Below, piece by piece: positions 21,778 to 32,709 of a DNA stretch of 64,000 nucleotides. The stretch spans positions 4,712,001 to 4,776,000 of the forward strand of contig JAKZAN010000007.1 in the NCBI GenBank assembly GCA_023053545.1, written 5' to 3'. Positions within the stretch are counted from its first letter, which is position 1, and each line of letters starts with the position of its first letter. A model generated the notes under the pieces. That model saw nothing but the letters and a program-made list of their open reading frames with translations, had not been told where the DNA came from and did no database searches. The position numbers were made by a program, and so were the translations under genes. The stretch is from Lepidurus packardi (Eukaryota > Arthropoda > Branchiopoda > Notostraca > Triopsidae).

Positions 21778-23542
21778 ATGGATAGGGATAGAAAAAGGAA
21801 GTTTGGGGATACAGCAGAAGAAGGGAAAGATAGCACCAGTTCTACTCCACGGGAAACGCCTAAAACGCAGGAATTTAAATTAGATCCAGAATCCGAGTTG
21901 CGTTTTGAAGTTGAAGGAAAGCACGAGAAAGTCATTTTGGAGGTAATGTTTAATGTTTTCTTTCTTTGTCTACCAGCATTTATTAAGCATTATTCTAGTA
22001 TAGGTAAAAAATGGCATGGCAGAATTATTCGGGACCGAGCTTGTCAAAGGTAAGACCTACACCTTCATTGGAGGAGCCAAGGTGGCCGTTTTCACCTGGC
22101 AGGGGTGTACAATCGAGTTACAAGGCAGAACTGAAGTAGCCTACGTGGCCAAAGAAACACCCATGGTACAAGTCACCCTTACCTGAGAATATAACTGTTA
22201 ATTCCATCTTCTTTAGATGATCTACTTGAACACTCACTGGGCATTGGAGCAAATGAGGAAACAGGCTGAGACTGATAATACGAGAGGTCCAGTTTGCATA
22301 ATCGTTGGTCCTACGGATGTAGGAAAGTCTACGCTTTGTAAGCTTCTCATCAATTACGCAGTTCGGATGGGTAGAAAACCCATATATGTGGATTTGGACG
22401 TCGGCCAAGGGAACATTGCTATTCCTGGAACTATTGGTATGAACGTTCTCTATGAACCTATAGTTAAATGACTGTACGCTAAACTTCCCATTCAAGCTGC
22501 GCTGCCAATTGAGCGACCAGCAGACCCTATGGAAGGATTCATTCAGTTGGCTCCCCTTGTCTATCACTACGGTCATAAGGAACCGGGAAGTAATGCAACC
22601 CTCTACCAAAGGCTAGTAACCCAACTTGCGGAATCAGTAGCTGAGAAAATGGATGCAAACAAGAAAGGTATAATTGGTCATGTCGAACGCCATTAAATAT
22701 CGCGATCTCATACAACAATAGTGCGAGCATCTGGCGCCATTATCAATACGTGTGGATGGGTAAAAGGACAAGGATACAGCCTATTAATTCGGGCAGCTCA
22801 AGCTTTCAAAGTAGACGCAGTTATTGTGCTGGATCAGGAGCGCCTTTACAATGAATTAGTCCGAGATCTGCCTAACAAAGTTCATGTTGTTTTCCAGCCT
22901 AAGAGCGGGGGGGTATGTTGTTTTTGTTGGCTTATCCTTGTGGAATTTACGAAAACGAAATTTTTTATTTTTATGCCCACAGGTTGTCGAACGCAATCGG
23001 CATATTCGTGCAGAGGGCCGTGATCAGCGTGTCCGAGAATACTTTTATGGAACCACGCACAACTTTTTTCCACATTCGGTGGAAGTCAAATACCATGACT
23101 TGAAAATATACAAAATCGGCGCGCCAGCCTTGCCAGATTCGTGCATGCCATTGGGGATGAAAGCTGAAGATAACATGACCAAATTGGTTACAGTTCAACC
23201 AGGTGACTTTATCTTGGCACAGAAAAAGTGGAAAACATTATCTTCCTTTTTTATAAAGGCCCATCACTTCTGAACCACATTCTTGCTCTGAGCACAGCTG
23301 AGTCAGCGGACGTTAATGTAATTAACTCCAGCCTGCTAGGATTCCTTTGCGTGTAAGTTATAGTTCCCAGTTTTCCCATAGTTTTCCATTTTCTCAGGTA
23401 AAATTTTTTTTGTTTCTTTTTTTGTATTAGAACCAACGTTGATCATGAGCGCCAGTCACTTACGCTGTTGTCAGCGCAACCTCGACCTTTACCCAAGACT
23501 TTGATGCTTCTTTCCGATGTACAGTTCCTTGACACGCAGTAA
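21778..23542 (+). CDS. Clp1: Clp1 polynucleotide 5'-hydroxyl kinase, pre-mRNA 3'-end and tRNA processing
   Basis: Clp1 phosphorylates RNA 5'-hydroxyl ends in the nucleus and works in cleavage factor II and the tRNA splicing endonuclease complex. Eight exons: 21778-21942, 22004-22165, 22217-22436, 22497-22667, 22722-22912, 22983-23202, 23259-23352, 23431-23542. Total 1335 nt, 444 aa, slightly longer than the human protein (425). Visible parts: the N-terminal beta domain ([34 protein letters not shown]), the P-loop GPTDVGKST at residues 140-148, the Walker-like [29 protein letters not shown], and the C-terminal domain ([23 protein letters not shown]). An in-frame TAA precedes the chosen ATG. 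Introns are 50-78 nt, and all phases join correctly. Confidence 0.97.
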
Positions 23543-23616
23543 AATTTCAAATTGACTTCAAAGTTGCTCGTTTCTTATTTTTTTCACCGTTGTACCATGC
23601 AACCATACGTTTATGA

Positions 23617-23622
23617 AATAAA
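23617..23622 (+). promoter_or_regulatory. Poly(A) signal of Clp1
   Basis: AATAAA lies 75 bases after the Clp1 stop codon. The stretch 23623-24130 beyond it separates Clp1 from the convergent acyltransferase gene and shows nothing else I recognise. Confidence 0.65.
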
Positions 23623-24130
23623 CAGAGTTTTTTCAAGTTAGGGAGATTATATTTCCCTACATGTTAGACACAGCACACATTTCACGGTCACCCTAGGCTA
23701 CGATGGAAATCCAACAGACATGATTTTTGGGCTGGCCATCAATACAGAGATGTTTTTAAATTCCGTTCAGCACATTCAAAAAGATGACACTCTGCATTGA
23801 CTAGCCTACAACAAGGGGCACTCAGATTGGCAAGATCATATTTAGACAAAAAAGCAGTAAAAATTAGCTTGAAAACAACTTTCGTAAAGTTGGAATGAGA
23901 AGAGCCTGATTGGAAGTTCATTTAGTACTGTGGCAAATTCAAAGCTAAGGCGTTCGCTTATCTCCAAGAGAATTTCTTTTTAATACCGTGCACGAAAAGT
24001 AATTTACGCAAAAAAATAAAAATAAAGAAAAAACCATCCGTTTGTCACGAACTACGAATGAGCTGGTAGTACAAAGGCGTATTCCGGTTTTCGTTCCAAG
24101 AGATCACAAAAGTCGCCTAAAAAAATTTTC

Positions 24131-27100
24131 TTAAATACAGAATACATTTGTGCGGGACTCGAACATACTAAAACTTGCTGAACCTCGGGAGTTGACGTCT
24201 AATTCACTAAAAAAATTTCCAACGTCAATGCCATTGATGTTCAGATCGCTTCTTTCTATCCGTCCTTCTTTTCGAATGTCCCATTTATCAAAAATCTTTC
24301 CTAGATTCTGAGTGTTGATGAGCGGTCGTACGTGTTTTACCACGCCAATTAAGTATTTCTCGAAGTTAATTGTACCGCTATTATCCTGCAGTTGAAAATA
24401 TATTTAATTATAAACCCTCTTATAAAAAAATATTAGGAAATGTAAGACTATACATTGTCAAATAAGTCAAACAGCTTCCTCACGACAGGATGATTTGCCC
24501 GACAATGTAAATACCGGGCCAGATCCTCGACAACAATTTCCCCATGCTCGGGGTTCGCAATTCGAGCATATTGATGCAATAAAACCTTTTCAACCTCCTT
24601 GTGCTCCAAACTATAAACATCAATCTCATCAGTCTTAATAACAATAAACTTTCAAAACACTTTATACTTCAGTTCCGTGCGAAGCTTATCAATGCATACT
24701 AAGCCCAAGGAGGGAGGAAAACCTAGTTTCTTGAATTCCGTCATCAAGCGAGAATCTTCATATGTATAATCCGTTATAGGAATGCCGGAAGCCCTGCGAA
24801 AGAAACGTACTAATTAATCCCCCACAAAAAAATAAATAAATTTGATTACTCGGCCATTTTACGCCGTACGTTCATGGCGTATAACTTCGGATCTAATTTT
24901 TCTTCCGCACTGGGGTGATAGACAGGCAAAAATTCTAACTCACAATGTGTCGTAAATTGCGTCAAGGTCAACCAGAGCAATTTCAACCTAAACGAAAAAA
25001 GAATTGTCTTTAGTTACAAAAAATAAACCGCCAGAAATTATCCTACGCTCCAGGGCCTTCCCAAGTCCACGAAACAGTATCCAATCGGTTCGGATAATTG
25101 ATGCAAACTGGTTGAACTGGAACGCCTGGAATGAAAGCTCCAGGTTTGAAGGTGATGAAGGTAGTGCGGTTGGTGCAAGTGCCTTCGGGGAAGATTAAGA
25201 TCTGCACAACAAGAAGTTTTTAGCATCACAACGGTAATTTTTAACTATCAGTTAAATAATATTTTTAGTTAACTAATAGCGCGTTCCACTGGCTGCACCG
25301 GTGCAATGTTTGGCACTCGGTGTGTAAACATACACATGTCTACATACTGAGTGCCAAAGATATACATGTTTAACATAAAGGTAAACATACACAAAACACA
25401 TGTGTAAACATATACATGTTTACACATGCGTTTTTTGAAACATAATTTTTGACACACCGAGTGCCAAAAATATTGCACCAGTGCAGCCAGTGGAACGCGC
25501 TTTAAGTTAACTAAGCTACGCACTTGCTGCCAATCGTCGTCTGAGGTGGAACGTCTCACAATCTCCTTGATTGTATTTTGGCGCGAATTAGGATCATCTC
25601 GCCAGACATAAACCGGTTGTGTGAAGTTGATTAGTTCTGTTACACGACACAAGAAGCGCCTATTAGTCTTACGCCGGACGAACGAGGCTTTTTAATTTAG
25701 CGCAAAATGTCCCATCCTTTTTAAAACCCAAAAGAAGCACAAGCCAAAGCAAGCAAGAGACCTCACATGACCTCTAGAGACTTACTTCCCAACAAAGGAA
25801 CACTGCTATCTTCTGAGCGAATAACCAGAGAAAGGTAAGGCGTCCAGTGTCCAACAAATGCATCCATGTAAGAAGTATGTGGCCCAAACACAACAACGGA
25901 TGCTTCGCGACGGTCTACCAACTTGCCTTTAATTTTTACAGAAAAGCCCAGGCATCGAAAAAACATACGTCCGGCAAAAGTAACACCCTTAGTCAGCGCT
26001 CTACATACGGAAGCACCAAATGTGGATGTAGGAATACTCAAAAAACACTGTAAGTCCATTTCCCAAATCCCGCCTTCCCGCATTCGAGACACGAACCCTT
26101 TCGAAAAACCCAAATCGACGCAACTTGGCTTCTCTGGAATTCTCTCATCTCTCACCTGCGCATTCATGTTAGTCAACACCCCAGTTATGTTAGCAAGCTC
26201 GGTAGAAGGGTAGCGTGCCTGACTTTAATGCGCCGATTCTTTAAAACTCGTTAAGGTCATATGAGGTCTACATCTTACTCATGAAAAAAAAATTAAAACA
26301 AATGCTAACTAAAAACATCCGACTACATAAGAATCACATGACAAGAATCTTTGACACGGTAAATGCCCTAGCCACAAAAAAAGACCCGATAACAAAGAAA
26401 GGACTTAAAAAACGGTGCTGAACAGAACAGGAGTAAACTACCATGCCGTACGCAGGCTCAAGAGAAAAATACAGGTAAGACGAGAAAAGCCAAGCAAGAC
26501 CAACAGATCAAACGCAGTAAACCCCGAGTGTAATTAAAAAAAAAAACCTTCAAAATGGGTCCCAACCCTTGTTTCTAGGATTTGCTTAACAAACAGAACG
26601 AACAATTGGTTGAAAGCAATTACTTCCAAAGAATGGCACAGCTTCGGTTTCTGCCTTAGCCACAATTGACGGGGCGCCCAAAAGAATGACGGGTAAAGCA
26701 TCGAAAAATGTAGAATGGGGCGCTAGAGCTAGTATGGGCGCTTCTTTAGCGCTCGCTTGCTTCCCTTTGTAGGATATCCAATGAAATCCTCCGCTCATAA
26801 AAAGGCAACGCATCACGAGGCAAATGAACGCACGCAAGTCTCTATACATATGCGGCCGACATGACGATTCGTTTTTAAGAACCGAAAAGAATATACGTGA
26901 CTCAAGCAAGACAAAGGCTATTCAAATTCCGAAGAAATTCGTAAACACTAATCCAGCGTCAAAGACAAAAAGGAACTTGAAATACTACGTGGCTATAATA
27001 ACAGTTCGTAAAACAAAAGGAATTTCTGAGGATAAGTTAGGTTTGAACAGCTTTTGTCCATGTCAACAACAGGTATGCCCAATTCGTACTCGCTTGATAA

Positions 27101-27512
27101 ATTACCAAGGTCTACTTACGTACCTTCTCCACCCCTTGAGTGGTTTTTCTCTCAAATCTTGCTCCGGTATACCGATGAGACCAACGCACGCTAGGATCCA
27201 TGCTACAACAAGAAAAAACGCGGCGCCCATTACACGGAAAGGCAATACTATAACCGTCAGTACCGCAATCTATATAATTGGTATTAGCTTTATGATGTTG
27301 AATTAGAACGTAATAATTACTTTGATATAATCATATATGGTCATCTGAATTTGGTGAACGAAGGGGTTAAGAATAGGTTGTTGGGATGCGTACATGGACT
27401 TTGAGGCAGCATTGTTACAGTTTCTATCCGTTGTTTCATTTGCTCCATGTCTCTGTCGCAAGATATTTCCTCCATTTTCCGATAAATTACATATATTTTG
27501 CTTGGCAGCCAT
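24131..27512 (-). CDS. LPCAT: Lysophosphatidylcholine acyltransferase (LPCAT1/2 family)
   Basis: A membrane enzyme that re-acylates lysophospholipids in the ER or on lipid droplets. Exons: 27512-27321, 27269-27124, then either 26841-26624 (3A) or 26000-25786 (3B), 25636-25524, 25201-25047, 24987-24850, 24793-24668, 24610-24454, 24385-24131. Total 1500 nt (499 aa) with 3A, 1497 nt (498 aa) with 3B. Visible parts: NPFVH near residue 52, a hydrophobic helix in exon 2 ([20 protein letters not shown]), the HX4D block in exon 3, [10 protein letters not shown] at about 227, and EFLPVYHPS with NVRRKMAEA. The EF-hand-like region follows with [12 protein letters not shown], but Lys follows Glu where a Glu is expected at loop position 12. 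The tail beyond it is degenerate, and no KKxx retention signal is seen. Confidence 0.93.
25265..25514. mobile_element. Palindromic MITE in an LPCAT intron
   Basis: Two inverted arms of about 60 bp (25265-25325 and 25452-25514) share TTAGTTAACTAA, AGCGCGTTCCACTGGCTGCA and GGCACTCGGTGTGT in inverse orientation. The core is CATGTGTAAACATATACATG-type sequence with its own dyads. There is no coding capacity. It fills most of the intron between exons ending at 25524 and starting at 25201. Its arms share CACCGAGTGC-like words with the array at 4045-4445. Confidence 0.8.
25786..26000 (-). CDS. Alternative LPCAT exon 3B (divergent HX4D block)
   Basis: 71 internal codons, entered in phase 2 and left in phase 1, exactly like exon 3A. 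It encodes GFSVKIKGK, then [10 protein letters not shown] with the His and Asp of the HX4D motif, and ends VPLLG before the donor. It aligns end to end with 3A but is strongly diverged. The flanking constant exons join it in frame. Including both exons in tandem would duplicate the catalytic block, so mutual exclusion is the likely use. Expression is not shown by sequence. Confidence 0.8.
26624..26841 (-). CDS. Alternative LPCAT exon 3A (canonical HX4D block)
   Basis: 72 internal codons with [13 protein letters not shown], then APHSTFFDA (His155 and Asp160 of the motif), ending VPFFG. It is closer than 3B to the LPCAT1/2 consensus (LAPHSSYFDA). Acceptor ATGTATAG and donor A|GTAATT carry the same phases as 3B. 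Confidence 0.85.
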
Positions 27513-28206
27513 ACTCTACAAAATCCAATAAATGAATCACAAATCACATTAATATTATTATGTTCAAGTTTTAGTTTACAACAATTCCGTACAAGACTCA
27601 GCTGAAACAATTCATTTCAAACCTATATAAACTCAAGGCCACATTTACCTTGATCGACGCAACGAACGAACGTATAATGATAAAAGAATAATAAATAACA
27701 GCGTCTAGTTCACGACATGATAAGCTATGCCATCGCACGACGTCATATCGAAAGACATTAGGAAGGAATGTGGGAGTGTAACTAGAACGTATGTACGAAG
27801 TTAAGATTGCAGTGCCTCTATGCATATTTAAGTAAACTAAACTACTCAAATTACAAAAACATTATTTAATTAAGAAGTAAGGATTTTGTTTATTTCTGTA
27901 AGACTTAAAATATCTTACTGTACTTTTTTTACCTGTTAAAAATATTTTTTACATATTCTAAGGATGAAGCAAGGAAGCAAACATATCGAAGCAAGGAATG
28001 AAGCAGCGCTGCGATCGTTTTCTTCTTGTTATCTTATCTGGTCCTCCTCCTCAACTATTTCTATTCTTTGACTAAGCTGCGCCTTCAAAATCACCACGCC
28101 CCTTGGCCCTGTTGCACATCGGATGTTTTGCTGGTCGAGTTTGATTTTGCTTTTGGATTCCTTGTTGTGTTTGAGTGTATTCTTAAAGATTAGGCTGTTG
28201 ATAACA
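27513..28206. promoter_or_regulatory. Divergent promoter region, LPCAT and ZC3H3
   Basis: About 690 bp separate the two start codons of oppositely transcribed genes. The region should contain both 5' UTRs and promoters. I see no clear TATA or initiator pair that would fix the transcription starts. Confidence 0.4.
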
Positions 28207-30221
28207 ATGAGTTACAGCCATTATTGCCATAGCACACATGGTGCATATAACACAAATCAATATTCCCTTGCCCTAAATAACGCTAACGGGCAATTGAAAA
28301 TTAGAAAGCGGACGAACCCTTTTTCTGCCACATCAGTAAGAAAATACTCTAGCGTAAACCCTTACGTTTATAAACCTTCACCAACATTAGCGCCTGTAGT
28401 AAAGAGTAATTCGACTACGGGTCATTTAAAACGAGTTGTTGTCAAGTCAGCAACAATGGCTGTAACGCCCGTAAATCAAAAAGTAGCTAGAAACGCTCTT
28501 AGAGTAGAAAGGGCAGTCTCTTTGGGTTCCAGCAAATCGAATAGCGCTCCAGGTTTAGCTGATTTAGAAGAACGAGTGAAAGCTTTTATATCAAATTCTG
28601 CTGAAACAGACAGTTCTTCTGTTAAAAAACCAGCCTTTCCGCGCACAAGTGATTCGCAAACGTATCAATTAACTCCCCGGGTTAGCAAATATAAGAAATG
28701 TAACAGCGGTTCGGTTTCTCTGGCATCTAAAGTTACGGTTGGTTCTACGCAGGCAAATCAGGTTTTACCCGTGACCTCAACATCAGCATATAAAGTGTTT
28801 AACAAAACTAAATTAATTCGTAAACCCATTTCTACCAAGCTGAAACCCCACGTAGACAAAAATGTACCCTTAATTTTATCCAAGACCAAACTTGTTCGTA
28901 AACACAGCAAAAGCCCATTGTCCAAACTTCCTAAATTGGTGTCAGTAGGCAGTAGCTTGAGGAAAACCTCCTTTTCTTCAACTACCCCTTTGAAGCTAAA
29001 AACTCGCTACAAATTAATAAAAAAACGATCACCTAGCGTTGGCAAAACACCCGTTTTTGTAAATTCAAGGTTTCGCCTTATTAAGGACCGTATGACGAGT
29101 CGAAACCAACTTCAGTTGGAGAGACGTTCCATAACTAAAAACCATCTCCGCACTTATCCTTATTTCCACACCAAATATGCCCCATTCCGATTTTTCCCAG
29201 TTAAACGGCAAAAAAACATGTCAACTTTACTGAATCATAAGCTTGTCAAGTTACGCGGTGCTTGTTTTGAGAGTCGCAACAATGGTAAAACGCTCCGCAG
29301 GCTTAGTTCTCAACTGTCCGTGAAACCAAAATTGCAAGCGCAGTCGGTTGTCAATACGGCTAGGTAAGTTTCGTCTGTTGGGAAAGGATCAAGTTACTTG
29401 ATTATTATTATTATTATTTTTGCAGCCTTGTCAAGCATAGAAGTATTGCTACGTTGATCAACTCAAGACGGAAGATCAACTTACCCTGTCTTCTCTATAA
29501 CCGGTTGGGAAAATGTGCTCGTAATCAAAAAGGTTTCTGCAAATATGTCCATGACCTTAACCGTGTTGCTGTTTGCCGTGGGTATGTTTACTCTATGAGA
29601 GATTGTTTTGAAAGTATACATTTTCTGGTTTACTAGGTTCCTTGCTGGAAAATGTCACAAAGAAAACTGTTTGCTTTCGCATAAAGTTGACTCGAATAAA
29701 CTCCCCACGTGTCAGTTTTTCCTGCGGGGTGTTTGCATGAAAGGATCAGATTGTCCATTTCGCCATGTAAATGTTTGTGCTGATGCACCTGTTTGCATCG
29801 CCTTTACTAATGGCTATTGCCCTCTTGGAGAGGAGGTATTTTTTAAAGTATTTTTTAAGACCTTTTTTTATTAACGTGTAATGTACAGTGTCCCAAGAAG
29901 CACGAATCAGAATCGCAGCAGAGCAAAAAGACTTTCGTGAAGAACAATATTGGAGAAGCCAAAAGGAACGTTCCTAAAATATCAAATCCCACACAGTTTT
30001 CGACGGAGTCAAAGGATGCAAAACCGGAAACTACTCAACGCTACTTTGAACCAAACCTGCAGAGCATACGGCAAAGGATCCTACAAAGAATGGCAAGAAT
30101 TAAAGGTGAGACTTCTGTAGAAGAATGCAGTAATCAAATTCAGTCAATTCATGCCATTGACGAAGAGGGGAAGAGAATCCGGCCTCCTGTAGGCGATTTA
30201 CCTTCGTTTATTTCAATCTAG
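28207..30221 (+). CDS. Zc3h3: ZC3H3-type CCCH zinc-finger protein
   Basis: ZC3H3 (Smicl) works in the nucleus in polyadenylation and export of polyadenylated mRNA. Exons: 28207-29363, 29426-29581, 29637-29835, 29889-30221. Total 1845 nt, 614 aa. The first exon encodes a basic, Ser/Lys-rich region without clear domains. Exons 2-4 carry consecutive CCCH fingers: CLLYNRLGKC at 407, then VAVCRGFLAGKCHKENC, CQFFLRGVCMKGSDCPFRH, and CIAFTNGYCPLGEECPKKH, whose last finger is completed across the exon 3/4 junction. Spacing and order match ZC3H3. The C-terminus is short and charged. I chose the ATG at 28207 for its good context (ACAATG). An in-frame upstream ATG at 28123 would add 28 mostly hydrophobic residues. 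Confidence 0.9.
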
Positions 30222-30326
30222 TATACTAAGAGTAGTGTGGAGTACGGGTTATCAAAACAAGCTGTGAACTAAAAATATGTTGTTAAGAAATACATAAATT
30301 ATTGGCGAAAAAAAATTTCCTTTCCT

Positions 30327-30332
30327 AATAAA
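30327..30332 (+). promoter_or_regulatory. Poly(A) signal of ZC3H3
   Basis: AATAAA lies about 105 bases after the stop codon. The stretch 30333-31290 holds no supported gene. It should include the 3' UTR of the convergent 3CxxC gene, with a minus-strand AATAAA at 31150-31145. Confidence 0.55.
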
Positions 30333-31290
30333 ATCTGAGAAGACAACCAGTCAAAACTTTCATTGTTTTTCGAAAGAGTCAATTGATCAACCTTTTGTCG
30401 ATCTTGGAATTAACAAGATTATACTGCGATTGAAAATACATTTATACCTAGGCTAGACGGGACAAGTTCATGACCATTAGCACCATCTAGCTGAATTAAT
30501 CCCACTTACGTCAGTCGTCTAGAAACAACTCCTTTCAGTTTAAAGAGCATGAACAGTTGACTAAGCTTTCCAATTCATGAGGTTGTTAAAACTCTCGTAA
30601 CTTTAACGAACATCAGCTAATCCCAATCTAAGTCCAGTTATAGACACCTTAGTGCTTATTAAGTCAAGTGGAAGTTGACAAATAAGCATATTTCGTCACT
30701 TCGGAAAAAGTTTTGCCCAGGTAAAGTACGCTTATGAAATAAACAACACGGATTTGAAAGAAAGAGTCCCTTTTCGCTTGAGTAATTTTCTTTCTCCATG
30801 AAGCATAACAAATGAGAGATCCGGATAGAAGGGAAGCACTCTTTTTACATTATTTCAATATTTTTTCCCCTACAACAATGAGTTTTCATTATTTTTTCTT
30901 GTAAAAATATTTTCACGGGACAAACGTGAACACAAAAACGTTTATCCTTTGCTGTTGGTAAGACTCGACAGGAAAGTGGTTAATCGTGTGAAGGTGCTAC
31001 ACCTTAAATGATAAATTAAATTATACATTTTCTGTTATCTTCACTTATATTCTTATTAAGAAATAATTCGCTTGTTTATTTAAAAAAGGCTATTTGTAAT
31101 GTTCAAAATTATTTTGTTTTAATCCAGGCTTGTAAGGTTAATATTTTATTTCCGATTGCTTTTTCGAGATTAACTCAAGATCCGCTTAATGGTGAAATAA
31201 AATTAAGCCGGGTAACGTTAGTGCGTGTAGGAATAAGTACTGACAAAAATCAAACTTGTTAATTACGTGTGCAGATACCTCCAAGTATAT

Positions 31291-32112
31291 TTAGTGTTTA
31301 ACGCCATTTTTGCAAGCTTCACATAAATCTTCTGCGTGTGGGGCGTTCATCCGACTTCGTTGCCCTTCATAAGTACGCTTTTCCCCAATTCCGTAGATAT
31401 GGAACTTGACTGTACCAAGAATGCTTTCCAATGCCTATAGTCGAACATTCAAAGTAGATTCTTTCTTTTTTTTTGCTTCTTAAACTAAAAGAGTAACGCA
31501 CTTTTCGAATTTCAGCCTCCGGCCAGTTTGCATTTTCGAAAACCTTCGTGCACTTACTGCATTTTTGACCCCATAGGCGGAAATAAATTTTGGGCTTAAT
31601 GGATGGTTGACTGCCAACTATGTCCTTCACGGAACGTTCCTAACACGAGATTTCGTTAACGATTTTCTTCCATCAGTAGTGTATCAAAAAGGATTACTTT
31701 GTTTCCCACAGTTAGCGCTCCCATTTGAGCCGATAAAAAATCATCGCTAAATTCTAAAGCGGAATCAATCAAGTGTGAGGGTTGTAAAGGATTTCCATAC
31801 CTGGATGCCGTTTTTTCTTACAGTCATCAAATGGTATCCAAAAACTAGCCGTTGCCATAATAGAACTCCAAGTTTTCTCGCATTCCTTTTGGGATATGTA
31901 TTGTGAGTTTATATCTCGGGATTGAATGCACTATAGAAAAGGTAGAAATAAAAACTTACAGAGCAAGTGAAGGAGAACTTGCTGGTGCAATTCCTTGGAT
32001 TTCCGCGTGTCTCAGGGCAGCCTTCTTCGTCGTATTCCAGTTGCCAGAGATCCGGAGATAATTCAGCGAATACTTCCATGAAAGTGCGTCTCCATTTCAA
32101 CGTATCAGCCAT
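31291..32112 (-). CDS. 3CxxC-type zinc-finger protein (RTP/ZAR1-like domain)
   Basis: Five exons: 32112-31960, 31885-31801, 31753-31698, 31639-31502, 31434-31291. Total 576 nt, 191 aa. The start reads MADTLKWRRTFMEVFAELSP. The three CxxC pairs are FTCSECEKTWSS (starting at Cys50), LWGQKCSKC, and the C-terminal DLCEACKNGV. Between them lie FHIYGIGEKRTYEGQ and a Lys-rich insertion. This order, with W+S after the first pair and a penultimate CEAC, is the zf-3CxxC pattern of receptor-transporting proteins and ZAR1. RTPs help deliver receptors to the membrane and ZAR1 binds maternal mRNA; which role applies here is unknown. No transmembrane tail is present, unlike vertebrate RTPs. Exon 3 (56 nt) is the least certain, but it alone makes the phases fit. 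Confidence 0.8.
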
Positions 32113-32709
32113 GTTTGCACGCGAAAAAGTTACCTTATTTATTCAGCGAATGAAAAATTTGGCTTAACAGCTTTCCACTGACTAATGTTGTTTACTAGCC
32201 AAGGTTACATGAAAGAAGTACAACTGCGACTCGGCGTATTTAAAATAGCTTTCAGCCACTATCACGAGCCTGGAAGTGACCCGCGATGACGGTAGAGGCG
32301 GTAGACCACGTACATGTTATATGAGCAATCCATCTCGGTTTGCAGTCTTAGTCTAATATTCCCTTGTTAAATTGCGCAGTTTTTGCTGGCAGGCGTGACT
32401 ATGTCAGACGTGTAATTATGAATAATCTTCCCCGAAAGATAAACGAATTCCTAGTAAATAAAATTTTATTTTTTTGTGCATTAAATTACACAAAGGGAAC
32501 TAAGAAACGGGTCAAGCAGCCAAACATGTAAGCGTATAAGCTACAACAAAAGACTTAAAGTACATTAAAACAAAGAAACGCGATAAACAAATAATAACAG
32601 TTTTGTATTGTTTAAATATCTTTTAAATGCCGTAAATCGGACATGAAACGCTCTGTTGAGTTAAATAACTAAGTCCTTCTCCAATTTTGTGTTTTTTACG
32701 AAGTCGCAT
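32113..32709. other. Spacer between the 3CxxC gene and the first transporter
   Basis: Contains the 5' region of the 3CxxC gene and, at right, the 3' UTR of the transporter. A minus-strand AATAAA at 32470-32465 is its likely poly(A) signal. Nothing else is recognised. Confidence 0.45.

Noticed and set aside
25786-26841. Two separate LPCAT genes or a pseudogene fragment for exon 3B
   Set aside because: 3B has intact splice sites, frame and catalytic residues, and there is only one set of flanking exons.
28123-28206. Upstream in-frame ATG for ZC3H3
   Set aside because: The added residues are hydrophobic and unlike the family, and the ATG at 28207 has better context.
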